A stretch of DNA of 64,000 nt from Thiorhodococcus sp. (GTDB lineage Bacteria; Pseudomonadota; Gammaproteobacteria; Chromatiales; Chromatiaceae). Both the position numbers and the translations under genes were made by a program. The DNA lies in the NCBI GenBank assembly GCA_029257385.1, contig JARIBS010000043.1, forward strand, positions 1 to 64,000, read 5' to 3'. The notes below the pieces were generated by a model. It saw only the letters and a list, made by a program, of their open reading frames with translations. It searched no databases and was not told the DNA's origin. This document shows, piece by piece, positions 11,080 to 19,125 of the stretch (the first letter of the stretch is position 1; each line of letters begins with the position of its first letter).

Positions 11080-11169
11080 CCAAGTATTTTTCGCTAAATT
11101 GCTCTAAATACCCAAACTGAATAGGCTCCACGCAAGCCTTGGGATAACGACAAACTCGGGGATAGTCCG

Positions 11170-11835
11170 ATGGAAAGCAGCATGCAACAGGCGCGATTTA
11201 ACATGATCCAGCAGCAGATCAGACCCTGGGGGGTTCTCGATGACCGCGTTCTGGAGGTGATGGATACGATTGCACGCGAGTCGTTCGTCCCGGATGCCTA
11301 TCGCGCGCTCGCTTACAGCGACATCGATATTCCCATTGGCGAGAACACGAGCATGCTTGCCCCGAAGCTCGTCGGTCATCTGCTGCAGGCGCTCGCCGTG
11401 CGTGCCGGTGACAAGGCGCTTGAAGTCGGTACCGGCACCGGCTATGTCAGCGTCTGTCTGAGCAAGCTCGGCGCGCGGGTGACCAGTCTCGAGATCGACC
11501 CCGTACAAGCGGCTGCGGCCCGCGACCGGCTCGCGGCACTCGGGGTGGAGCATGTCGAGATCCGCACGGGCGATGGTCTCGCCGCTGCGGTGCCCGGCGG
11601 ACCCTATGACGCCATCGCGGTGACTGGCTCGATGCCAACGGATGGCGAATTGCCCCTGTTCCAGGGACAACTCGCCATCGGCGGACGCCTCTTCTGCATC
11701 CTCGGCGAGGCGCCCGTCATGGAGTGCCTACTCATCACGCGCGCCAGCAAGAACGACTTCCATCGCGACTCCCTGTTCGAGACTTGCGTGGCACCGCTGC
11801 GCAATGTCACGGAGCCGGCCGGATTCCAATTCTGA
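11170..11835 (+). CDS. Protein-L-isoaspartate O-methyltransferase family protein
   Basis: A 221-residue SAM-dependent methyltransferase of the PCMT family, the group that repairs isoaspartyl residues in damaged proteins. It begins with the family pattern ARFNMIQQQIRPWGVLD and has the SAM-binding segment ALEVGTGTGYVSVCL followed by an acidic strand end (SLEIDP). It belongs to the divergent subgroup often found upstream of tolC in proteobacteria, whose members keep the fold but whose repair activity is less certain. No tolC follows here. The next gene starts about 165 bases downstream. Confidence 0.82.
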   Translation: MESSMQQARFNMIQQQIRPWGVLDDRVLEVMDTIARESFVPDAYRALAYSDIDIPIGENTSMLAPKLVGHLLQALAVRAGDKALEVGTGTGYVSVCLSKLGARVTSLEIDPVQAAAARDRLAALGVEHVEIRTGDGLAAAVPGGPYDAIAVTGSMPTDGELPLFQGQLAIGGRLFCILGEAPVMECLLITRASKNDFHRDSLFETCVAPLRNVTEPAGFQF

Positions 11836-11949
11836 GATCTGATAATGTCTGTGAGGCTGGCAGACAGCTGCGAATAACGCGCGGGTCGCCGGTCATTATT
11901 GGCTTTCGCAATCCTTGATTCTGATAAGGCTAACAGCGCAAACTCCGTC

Positions 11950-11968
11950 GACTCCCGTGCCGGGAGTC
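11950..11968 (+). promoter_or_regulatory. Hairpin in leader of isochorismatase-like gene
   Basis: GACTCCC and GGGAGTC form a 7-bp stem with a five-base loop, 32 bases before the start codon at 12000 and before its CGGAGGA ribosome binding site. No T tract follows, so it is a weak terminator candidate for the upstream gene at best; it might stabilise the leader of the downstream mRNA. Confidence 0.3.
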
Positions 11969-11999
11969 TAGACGTATAACAATTTCGGAGGATCGGCCA

Positions 12000-12584
12000 A
12001 TGCCTGTGACTGTCCATCAGCCCCAGATACCGCTGTGTCAACGCGCGGCGTCCCAGCTTCTCATCATCGACGCCCAGGAGCGGCTCGCCGCGGCAATGCC
12101 GCCGGACGAGCTCGACCTGGTCGTCGGCAATATCAACCGGCTGATCACCGCTGCCAAGACCTTGGGGGTTCCGGTGATCGCGACCCAGCAATATTCCAAA
12201 GGACTCGGTCCCATTATCGAGACCATTCGCGACAACCTGCCCGATGCCCACGAGCCGACCGAGAAGACCGCATTTTCCTGCTGCACCGCCCCAGGCTTCG
12301 AGCGCAATATCTCACTGCATCCCGAGCGCCGCCAATTGGTAGTCGTCGGTATGGAGGCGCACATCTGCATCGTGCAGACGATCTCGGGTCTGCAGCGCTG
12401 GGGCTATCAAGTCTTTGTGCCGGCTGACGCAGTCGTCTCGCGCAACCCGCAGCACAAAGAGTGCGTCCTGGAGCGCATGCGCCATTGCGGCGTGCAGGTC
12501 GTGTGCACTGAATCCGTCGGGTTTGAGTGGATCGGCGACTCTTCCGACGCGCAATTTCGCACCGTGTCATCGCTGTTTAAGTAA
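12000..12584 (+). CDS. Isochorismatase-fold cysteine hydrolase (YcaC-like)
   Basis: A 194-residue cysteine hydrolase with the isochorismatase alpha/beta fold. The catalytic triad is visible as Asp24 (LIIDAQERL), Lys89 (EPTEKTAFS) and Cys123 (MEAHICIVQTI). The cis-peptide-containing GMEAHICI turn is typical. Family members hydrolyse nicotinamide, isochorismate or related amides; this one resembles the YcaC-like group with no known substrate. A good CGGAGGA site supports the ATG at 12000. Its last eight bases overlap the end of the convergent waaA gene. Confidence 0.85.
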   Translation: MPVTVHQPQIPLCQRAASQLLIIDAQERLAAAMPPDELDLVVGNINRLITAAKTLGVPVIATQQYSKGLGPIIETIRDNLPDAHEPTEKTAFSCCTAPGFERNISLHPERRQLVVVGMEAHICIVQTISGLQRWGYQVFVPADAVVSRNPQHKECVLERMRHCGVQVVCTESVGFEWIGDSSDAQFRTVSSLFK

Positions 12585-13869
12585 CCGGGTATTGCCGCGC
12601 GTAGCAGTCGTCGATCACCGCGATCAGCCGATCTAGTGCGCCGCGATTGCGCGCCACCACCTCCCGGCCTCGCTCGCCCACCTGAGCGCGCAAGGCCGCG
12701 TCGCTCAGCCAGCTCGCCATCAGCGCAGCAAGCGTGCTGGCGTCCGCGACGCGTGCTGCGGCACCCTCCTCGACCAGCATCTCGGTGATCAACGCGAAGT
12801 TGAAAGTATGCGGCCCAACCGCCACGGGCACACCCGCCGCTGCTGCTTCCAGCAGGTTGTGACCGCCGCTCGGCACCAGACTGCCGCCGATGAAAGCGGC
12901 ATCCCCGGCGGCAATAAAGGCCGGCAGCTCGCCCATGGTGTCGACGAGCAAGACCGCCGTCTCGTCGCTGCAACGCTCCCGCCGACTGCGTCTGGCCAAT
13001 GAGAAACCGCGTCTGGACACCAGCGCGGCGACCCGGTCGAAACGCTCCGGATGTCGTGGCACCAGCACCAGCAGCGCCTCCGGGATGCGCGCCAGCAGTT
13101 GGCGATGCGCCTCAAGCACCTGGCTCTCCTCGCCCTCGCGCGTGCTTGCCGCGACCCACACCGGCCGTTGTCCCCACAGACGCCGCATGGCCTCTGCCTG
13201 ATTGAGCAGACTGGCGGGCTGGCGCAGGTCGAACTTGATGCTGCCGGTCACGCTCAGACACGCGGGATCGGCACCCAAAGCAATGAAGCGCTGCGCATCG
13301 GCGTGGCTCTGCGCCGCGATGCGTGTGAAGCGTGCGAACGTGGCACGGGTCAGTGCGGCGAGGCGAGCATAACCGCGCGCCGAACGCGCCGACAGCCGGG
13401 CATTGGCCAAGATCACCGCAATGCCCCGCCGCTCGCAGACGGCCAGGGTATTGGGCCAGATCTCGGTCTCCATCACGATCACCAGTGTGGGCCGCACCCG
13501 ATCGAGAAAACGCGCGATGATTCCCGGCAAGTCATAGGGAGTGTAGCGATGCGCGAGCGCATCGCCGAAGAGATCGTGCACACGCGCGGCGCCGGTCGGC
13601 GTCGTCGTGGTGACCAGCAGCCTCAGCGCTGGCTCGCGGCTCATCAGCCGCCGGATCAGCGGTTCGGCCGCCTGCACCTCGCCGACCGAGACGGCATGAA
13701 TCCAGAGATCGGCACCTGACGGAGGCGGTCCCCAGCCGAGACGCTCCCCGACACGGCGCCGATACGCGGGCGCCTTGAGACTGCGCCAGTACAGTCGTAG
13801 CATCACGAACGGCAGCGCCAGACGCAAAAGGACGGTGTAGAAGCCGAGAGACATGAAGGCGGGTTTCAA
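12577..13869 (-). CDS. waaA: 3-deoxy-D-manno-octulosonic acid transferase
   Basis: A 430-residue inner-membrane-associated GT30 glycosyltransferase (KdtA) that adds Kdo from CMP-Kdo to the lipid A precursor. One N-terminal hydrophobic helix (about residues 5-24, FYTVLLRLALPFVMLRLYW) anchors it. Recognisable segments include IHAVSVGEVQAAEPLI, TTTTPTGAARV, HRYTPYDLPG, METEIWPN, NARLSARSARGY and, in the C-terminal CMP-Kdo domain, GGSLVPSGGHNLLEAAAAGVPV. Full length. It is followed upstream on the same strand by hldE about 90 bases away, so the two lipopolysaccharide core genes are probably expressed together. Its 3' end overlaps the convergent hydrolase gene by 8 bases. Confidence 0.95.
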   Translation of the reverse strand: MKPAFMSLGFYTVLLRLALPFVMLRLYWRSLKAPAYRRRVGERLGWGPPPSGADLWIHAVSVGEVQAAEPLIRRLMSREPALRLLVTTTTPTGAARVHDLFGDALAHRYTPYDLPGIIARFLDRVRPTLVIVMETEIWPNTLAVCERRGIAVILANARLSARSARGYARLAALTRATFARFTRIAAQSHADAQRFIALGADPACLSVTGSIKFDLRQPASLLNQAEAMRRLWGQRPVWVAASTREGEESQVLEAHRQLLARIPEALLVLVPRHPERFDRVAALVSRRGFSLARRSRRERCSDETAVLLVDTMGELPAFIAAGDAAFIGGSLVPSGGHNLLEAAAAGVPVAVGPHTFNFALITEMLVEEGAAARVADASTLAALMASWLSDAALRAQVGERGREVVARNRGALDRLIAVIDDCYARQYPVT

Positions 13870-13961
13870 TTGTCAGTTGTCAGTCAGTAGAGTGCGGCGA
13901 GTCGGTTGTTTCCCGGAAACCGCCTGATGAGGATTCGGTCGGATCGTGTTTCGAGTTCGGG

Positions 13962-15455
13962 TCAGGTGTCGCGGATCGCCCCGATAATGCGGCTGGTGGA
14001 GCGCCCGGGTAGGAACTCCAGGACACGCACCTCGCCGCCATCGGAGCGCACGCAGTCGCCACCGGCAATCTCGTCGGGGCGGTAGTCGCCACCCTTGACC
14101 AGGATATCCGGCTTGACGCGGCAGATGAGCGATTGCGGGGTGTCCTCGCCGAATGGACAGACCCAGTCGACCGAGGCCAGACCGGCCAGGACCGCCATGC
14201 GTTGCGCGACGCTGTTGATGGGCCGATCCGCGCCCTTGAGCCGACGCACCGAGTCGTCGTCGTTTACCGCCACCACGAGCCGATCACCGAGTCGCTTGGC
14301 CTGCTGTAGATAGGCCACATGACCCTCATGGAGAATGTCGAAGCAACCGTTGGTCATAACCACACGCTCGCCTGCGGCGCGTGCCGCCGCGACCGCCGCG
14401 ATCAGCGCCGACTTACCCAGCACGGGCTGCCATTCGATGCCCTGATAAGCCCGCTCCAGCTCAGCGGCCGAGACGCTGACCGTGCCCAGCTTGCCAACCG
14501 CCAGAGCGGCCGCACAATTGGCCAGGGCGCAGGCCCGCGCCATCTCGACCCCGGCGCCTAGGGCTGCCGCCAGTGTAGCGATCACGGTGTCGCCCGCGCC
14601 CGTGACATCGAAGACCTCACGCGCCTGGATCGGCAGGTGCAGTGCCTCGGCGTCTTGGCGCAGAAGTAGCATGCCGCGCTCGCTCAGCGTTATCAGCAGG
14701 GCGCTCAACTCCAGTTCAGCGCAGAGCCGCCCTCCCCGCTCGATCAGCATCGCATCGTCGGTGCAGACGCCGACGATACCCTCGAATTCGCTCCGGTTCG
14801 GGGTCAGCAGGGTCGCGCCCCGGTAACGACCGAAGTCGCGACCCTTGGGATCGACCAGCACCGGCTTACCCAACGCCCGCGCTGCGGCGATCAGACGCTG
14901 GGGATCGGCCAGCGTCCCCTTGGCGTAGTCCGAGAGCAGCAGCAGATCGCAACCAGCCAGCCAGGCATTGATCAGTGCGGGCAAGGGATCGGAGTCCAAG
15001 GGCGCGAGCGACTGCTCGAAGTCGAGCCGGATGAGCTGCTGATGGCGGCTCATCACCCGCAGCTTGGTGATGGTCGGCACATCCGCGCGTCGCTCAAGCC
15101 GCGTCTCGATTCCCCGCGCTGCGAGCAGATCGGCGAGGATGTCCGCCGCCGCGTCCGCCCCGGTCACCCCGACCAGCGCGGTGCGTACACCAAGCGCAGC
15201 CAGATTGAGGGCGACATTGGCGGCGCCGCCCGGGCGGTCCTCGACCGCGCCGACATGGACAACCGGCACCGGCGCCTCAGGAGAGATACGCCGCGTCGCA
15301 CCTGTCCAGTAGCGATCGAGCATCAGGTCGCCCGCCACCAGGACGCACGCGCGGCTGAAGTCGGGAAAGGCGCCAACGCTATTGGGATCCAAGGGATCGA
15401 GGCTCAAGACCGGCTCCAGAGAGAGACATCGCAGCAGTCTAGCCCGAAGGTCCAT
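13962..15455 (-). CDS. hldE: Bifunctional heptose-7-phosphate kinase / heptose-1-phosphate adenylyltransferase
   Basis: A 497-residue two-domain enzyme of ADP-heptose synthesis. The N-terminal ribokinase-type domain (to about residue 340) shows VAGDLMLDRYW, RISPEAPVPVV, GGAANVALNLAALG and the catalytic loop DVTGAGDTVIATLA. The C-terminal nucleotidyltransferase domain has VMTNGCFDILHEGHVAYL with the HxGH motif and ends VKGGDY/ GGEVRVLEFLPGRSTS. It phosphorylates D,D-heptose 7-phosphate and later adenylates heptose 1-phosphate. Compared with E. coli the N terminus appears about 30 residues longer; the true start may be a GTG just before GAFPDFSRA. It works with gmhA (5222) and waaA (12577). Confidence 0.95.
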   Translation of the reverse strand: MDLRARLLRCLSLEPVLSLDPLDPNSVGAFPDFSRACVLVAGDLMLDRYWTGATRRISPEAPVPVVHVGAVEDRPGGAANVALNLAALGVRTALVGVTGADAAADILADLLAARGIETRLERRADVPTITKLRVMSRHQQLIRLDFEQSLAPLDSDPLPALINAWLAGCDLLLLSDYAKGTLADPQRLIAAARALGKPVLVDPKGRDFGRYRGATLLTPNRSEFEGIVGVCTDDAMLIERGGRLCAELELSALLITLSERGMLLLRQDAEALHLPIQAREVFDVTGAGDTVIATLAAALGAGVEMARACALANCAAALAVGKLGTVSVSAAELERAYQGIEWQPVLGKSALIAAVAAARAAGERVVMTNGCFDILHEGHVAYLQQAKRLGDRLVVAVNDDDSVRRLKGADRPINSVAQRMAVLAGLASVDWVCPFGEDTPQSLICRVKPDILVKGGDYRPDEIAGGDCVRSDGGEVRVLEFLPGRSTSRIIGAIRDT

Positions 15456-15561
15456 GGCTGACTACCGAGCCGGCGTGGCTCGGCCTTGGGGGCGGCGTTT
15501 GGATGGTCCCCGCAATAGATTTCGCACACCATCCATGAGTTGGAGGCGAACTTTTGTGCGC

Positions 15562-16353
15562 TCACGGGGGAGCGTTGCGCCACTGCGCCAGCGCCGGTTT
15601 AGGCGCGTGCTTGACGGCGACCTTCCACCAGAAACCGAGCAGATCGTCGCCATAGGAGATGGCCTTGCGCGGCAACACCAGCGGGTGGTCGGCGTGCATG
15701 GCCGCGCCGCGCAGACAGGTGGTGGCGCTGCGATAACCGGCCTCTTCGACCACCCGGATGGTCTCCAGATCGAAACTGCCGAAGGGGTAACAGAAATCCA
15801 CCACCGGCTCGCCCAGGACATCCTCCAGCGCGGACTTGCTGTCGCGGATCTCGCGTCGTTTGGTCGCAAGATCGACCTCGCCGAGCTTGAGGTGATTGAC
15901 CGTGTGCGAGCCGATACTGATGCCCGCCGCCCGCAGCGTGCGCAGCCGCTCGCCGCTCATCAGCGTCGGGATCGCACGACCGGGATCTTTGCCGAACCAC
16001 TCCGCCCTGCACCCGAGCCAACCGCTGATAGCGTAGACCGTCGCCGTAAAGCCGTGACGCTCCAGGACCGGCAAGGCGTAATCGGCGAAATTGTCATAGG
16101 CATCGTCGAAGGTCAGCACCACGGCTTTTGGCGGGATGGGTCGGACGCCGCGCAGACACTCCAGCGCTTCGCCCAGACTCAACACCACATAACCGAAGCG
16201 CGCAAGCAGGTCCATCTGGACCGCGAAACGGCGGTGGTCGCAATAGTTCGCCCGGTGCCTTTTCATGGGGGCGAACTCGCCGATCTGGTGATACATGAGG
16301 ATCGAAATGCGCTCACGAAGTTCGCGCACGGGTTTTTGATCGAGATGATTCAA
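15562..16353 (-). CDS. Polysaccharide deacetylase family protein
   Basis: A 263-residue CE4/NodB-fold protein. The domain starts at ISILMYHQIG and includes the metal-site motif VVLTFDDAYDNF (catalytic Asp and metal-binding Asp), SIGSHTVNHLKLGE (the HxxxH metal ligands) and CYPFGSF. It probably deacetylates an N-acetylated cell-surface sugar; no signal peptide is evident, so action on a lipid-linked intermediate on the cytoplasmic side is possible. The only start upstream of the domain is a TTG at 16353, and transposase-derived DNA begins within about 50 bases upstream, so its native promoter may have been replaced. Next to hldE, suggesting a surface-polysaccharide role. Confidence 0.82.
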   Translation of the reverse strand: MNHLDQKPVRELRERISILMYHQIGEFAPMKRHRANYCDHRRFAVQMDLLARFGYVVLSLGEALECLRGVRPIPPKAVVLTFDDAYDNFADYALPVLERHGFTATVYAISGWLGCRAEWFGKDPGRAIPTLMSGERLRTLRAAGISIGSHTVNHLKLGEVDLATKRREIRDSKSALEDVLGEPVVDFCYPFGSFDLETIRVVEEAGYRSATTCLRGAAMHADHPLVLPRKAISYGDDLLGFWWKVAVKHAPKPALAQWRNAPP

Positions 16354-16404
16354 TTTTTCGGTTTCAATGCGCTAGAGTCATGTGGATGCGAAAAGCACGT
16401 AGCC

Positions 16405-16524
16405 CGCCTAGATCCCTGGCTGGAGAAACACCGAAAGCTATGGAAGAACTGCGAGCGCCTGCTCAATACCAGCCTGCAGTTCGTCCACTTAGTCTTCTTG
16501 GTTGTGCTGCTCAGGAGACCTTAA
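16405..16524 (+). pseudogene. C-terminal remnant of an IS5-type DDE transposase
   Basis: A 39-codon open stretch ending in TAA reads as the tail of a DDE transposase: a PWLEKHRKLWKNCERLL helix followed by NTSLQFVHLVFLVVLLRR. From memory this matches the C-terminus of IS5-superfamily elements; I could not compare it to a database. The catalytic domain and both terminal inverted repeats are missing, so the element is dead. It lies between the polysaccharide deacetylase start and a broken aldehyde dehydrogenase, marking the edge of an accessory block. Confidence 0.55.
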
Positions 16525-16545
16525 ACAGGTTCTTATGCCGGGGCA

Positions 16546-16916
16546 TCAATTGATGCCACTCGCACCAGCTTTTTGTTTACGAATTCCTGGGGGCTTAAAA
16601 GGTTCGGGGGCGAGGAAACGCTCGGCGTTCTTGGCGTAGTAGTCGATGATGTCCGCACTCAACTCCACTTCGCCCCTCGCTTCGGCGGTGAGCTTGCCCA
16701 TTTCGAGAGTCACGAGCTGGGCAAACTCATCGATTCGCTCGCGCATGAGAGAGGCGGCTTTTGCCGCGATGGCTCCACGCTCGGCAAAGGTGGCGCGCTG
16801 CCATTTCTCGAAACAGTTTGCGGCGCTTTCAAGCGCCGCAGCGAGTTGCGTGTTGGTCAGCTCTTCAAACGTCTTCACGGTTTTCCGTCAAGGGGATTCA
16901 CACTTTGGTAGCTCAT
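16546..16916 (-). pseudogene. NAD-dependent succinate-semialdehyde (aldehyde) dehydrogenase, frameshifted N-terminal fragment
   Basis: On the minus strand an ATG at 16916 opens MSYQSVNPLDGK, the standard start of bacterial succinate-semialdehyde dehydrogenases. The frame then stops at TGA, while the next frame continues as TFEELTNTQLAAALESAANCF through GEVELSADIIDYYAKNAERFL, again typical. One base is missing in the A run of GGAAAACCGTG; restoring it would join the two parts. The protein then breaks off after about 120 residues of an expected 450-460, losing the NAD site and catalytic cysteine. A degraded fragment, probably cut by the neighbouring insertion sequence. Confidence 0.8.
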
Positions 16917-17170
16917 GATCTTTTCCTTTTGGGTGGTTTGGCACAGACGCGGCGCATTTAACCGTTCGGCGGCATTGCCGACCATCACTTCGGTGTGGAA
17001 AAGGTGCCAGGGAGGAGTTTGTGGATCATGAATTCTTAGTCAGGGGGCGTTTGGCCTCCCTCAGCTCATTGCCGAATGTGCGCAGCGCCTCGCGGACCTG
17101 GAGCAAAGGATAGCTCCTTATCGGAATAGAGTCACACAGGATGCGACAGGTGGCTAAACTCGACAGACGC
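16917..17170. other. Non-coding remnant DNA between pseudogene and PLD gene
   Basis: No intact gene is visible. On the minus strand a short open stretch (about 17034-17155) encodes a basic helix-like peptide containing VREALRTFGNELREAKRP, which I do not recognise. It may be the tail of another broken gene. The stretch separates the dehydrogenase fragment from the phospholipase D gene. Confidence 0.35.
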
Positions 17171-18700
17171 TTAGAGAAGCCACTCCACCGGCAGCCATCC
17201 GATCACCGTCAACGCGAGGTTTCGCAACGTGCTCGACCCCGGCTCCTCGGTGGTGACTGTGCCGGCCGCCGGATCGACCCATGCAAGCTCGCCATGCTGC
17301 GCCTCGACCCGCCAGGCGATACCACTAAACTCGTCATCAAAAGCCGTATGCAGCCCGTTCGCGAGGGCTTCGCTGTCGATCAGCAGGCCCATCTCGGTGT
17401 TGAGCTGGACTGAGCGTGGATCGAAGTTGAACGAGCCGATGAATATGCGCACACCGTCAACCGCAAAGGTCTTGGCGTGCAGGCTTGCCCCCGAAGAGCC
17501 GAAGATGCCCAGATCATCGGGGGTGTCCGGCGTGGCCTCACGGCGAAGCTCGTAGAGGGCGACACCGGATGCAAGCATCGCCTTTCGCCGCTTGGCGTAA
17601 CCTGCGTGGACCGGCAGGACGTCCGTGGCCTCCAGCGAGTTGGTCAGCATCCGGACTTCCATGCCCTGGGCCTCCAGCGTAGCGAAGGCTTCGACACCCG
17701 CCGCACCTGGAACGAAATAAGGCGTGACGCCGTCAATGCGCCTCTCGATGGTACCGACCGCGCGGGTCAACTGGCCGGTCAGAAGATCCTCGCGCGGCAC
17801 AGCCCCCTGGCCTTTTACCGGGTCATCGCTGACCAGCACTGCGTTGGCCCACTCTAAATCAAGGGTGCCATCGGCCAGTGACGCCATGATGATGTCCGAA
17901 GCCTGCAGGATCGCCTTGTATTCATAAAACAGGGGGTCATCATGCCAGCGCGTCAAACGGTCGGAAATTGGGTCGCCGCGCGTCGCCTCCACGATAGCGC
18001 CGACCGGATGGACTGAAGGGCTGGCCCAGTAGCGGTCGAAGTCGGCGGCCACCTCGGGGACAATCTTGCCTACGGCCAGAATGTCCAGATCGACGAACAG
18101 CGGCGTGGGGCCGATTCCGAAGTACTCGTCACCGATATTACGCCCGCCGACGATTGTAGCGAGTCCGTCGACGGTGAACGACTTGTTGTGCATCCGCCGG
18201 TTGAGCCGGAAGAAGTCGAAGCCGTAGCTGAGCATTTTCAAGCGGCGCAGGTTGAACGGGTTGTAGAGCCGTACTTCGGCGTTCTCGTGCGCGTCGAGCT
18301 GTGCGAGTTCCGCATCCAGACCGGACGTGCCGTTATCATCCAGCAGCAGTCGCACGCGCACACCACGATCCGCCGCGCGGTGCAGAGCGTCGAGCAACAG
18401 CGAGCCTGTCAGGTCACCGTGCCAGATATAGTATTGCGCGTCGATGGAGGAGACGGCGGCATCAGCCAACAGAATACGGGCGGCAAAAGCGTCTGCGCCA
18501 TAGCCAAGGGGTTTGACGCCGGTCAGACCGGAGCGGTTGCACCCAGCACGATTGGCCAGCTGGCCGTCTGCCGGAGGCGACAGGGCGACATCGTCGACCC
18601 GCCCCTCGACGTCCGGGAGTGCGAAAACAATCCGTGCCAGCACGATTGCGCATGCGGCCACGATTAACAGGGTCGCCAGGGCTTTCAGAAGCCACATCAT
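17171..18700 (-). CDS. Phospholipase D family protein, ClsC-like cardiolipin synthase
   Basis: A 509-residue protein with two HKD catalytic motifs, HNKSFTVDG (about residues 168-176) and HAKTFAVDG (about residues 413-421), the signature of the phospholipase D superfamily. The overall pattern (DAQYYIWHGDLTG, LLLDDNGTSGLD, NRRMHNKSF, GGRNIGDEYF) is that of ClsC/YmdC, which makes cardiolipin from phosphatidylglycerol and phosphatidylethanolamine. An N-terminal hydrophobic helix (residues 4-28) anchors it to the membrane. ClsC normally needs the partner YmdB, which is not adjacent. It lies in the accessory block beside the RND efflux genes, with which it shares strand but not an operon. Confidence 0.85.
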   Translation of the reverse strand: MMWLLKALATLLIVAACAIVLARIVFALPDVEGRVDDVALSPPADGQLANRAGCNRSGLTGVKPLGYGADAFAARILLADAAVSSIDAQYYIWHGDLTGSLLLDALHRAADRGVRVRLLLDDNGTSGLDAELAQLDAHENAEVRLYNPFNLRRLKMLSYGFDFFRLNRRMHNKSFTVDGLATIVGGRNIGDEYFGIGPTPLFVDLDILAVGKIVPEVAADFDRYWASPSVHPVGAIVEATRGDPISDRLTRWHDDPLFYEYKAILQASDIIMASLADGTLDLEWANAVLVSDDPVKGQGAVPREDLLTGQLTRAVGTIERRIDGVTPYFVPGAAGVEAFATLEAQGMEVRMLTNSLEATDVLPVHAGYAKRRKAMLASGVALYELRREATPDTPDDLGIFGSSGASLHAKTFAVDGVRIFIGSFNFDPRSVQLNTEMGLLIDSEALANGLHTAFDDEFSGIAWRVEAQHGELAWVDPAAGTVTTEEPGSSTLRNLALTVIGWLPVEWLL

Positions 18701-18744
18701 GTCGTGTCCTTTTTGATAGAGCTAGGCTGTCCACGTCAAGCAAG

Positions 18745-18945
18745 GTGACGATCTTCGTGTTTGAGCAGGACGGCGAAATCCGGACATCCGTAGACGTCTG
18801 GATGGCAGACCTGCAGATGGCAAGGCGCGAAGCGTTCATCCAGGAGCAACGCCAGATCAAGGAGCAAGGGTTCTGGAAGGTCATGTGGCCTAGGGCGCTG
18901 CTGATGGCCGTAATGTTCGGTCTGTGGGTGCTTCTTCTAATGTAA
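18745..18945 (+). CDS. Small single-pass membrane protein, uncharacterised
   Basis: A possible 66-residue protein starting at GTG 18745, or 47 residues from ATG 18802. It has a charged, glutamine-rich amphipathic middle (ARREAFIQEQRQIKEQGFW) followed by one C-terminal hydrophobic helix (MWPRALLMAVMFGLWVLLLM) ending at the stop. The orderly division into charged and hydrophobic parts is unlike random sequence, but there is no clear ribosome binding site and I recognise no family. It lies in the 425-base gap between the ClsC-like gene and the RND pump, on the opposite strand to both. Confidence 0.4.
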   Translation: MTIFVFEQDGEIRTSVDVWMADLQMARREAFIQEQRQIKEQGFWKVMWPRALLMAVMFGLWVLLLM

Positions 18946-19125
18946 ATTTTTTAACCGGGAACAGGGCCTGAGCAAGGATGGGTTCTATCCCTCCGCTCAC
19001 ACGGTCATCGGTTGGGTCTGTCTGGTTGGTTTGAACCGCCGCATCCCTTGCTCCCTTGCTCGGGTCGCCTCGTGAGATTGTTCTGCACGATCGGCGGGGG
19101 CCGCTGCGAAAAGCACGCCGCGCGC
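18946..19125. other. Spacer without recognised gene
   Basis: Between the small membrane-protein frame and the end of the RND permease gene I see no conserved coding pattern, no good hairpin with a T tract and no tRNA. Confidence 0.4.
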
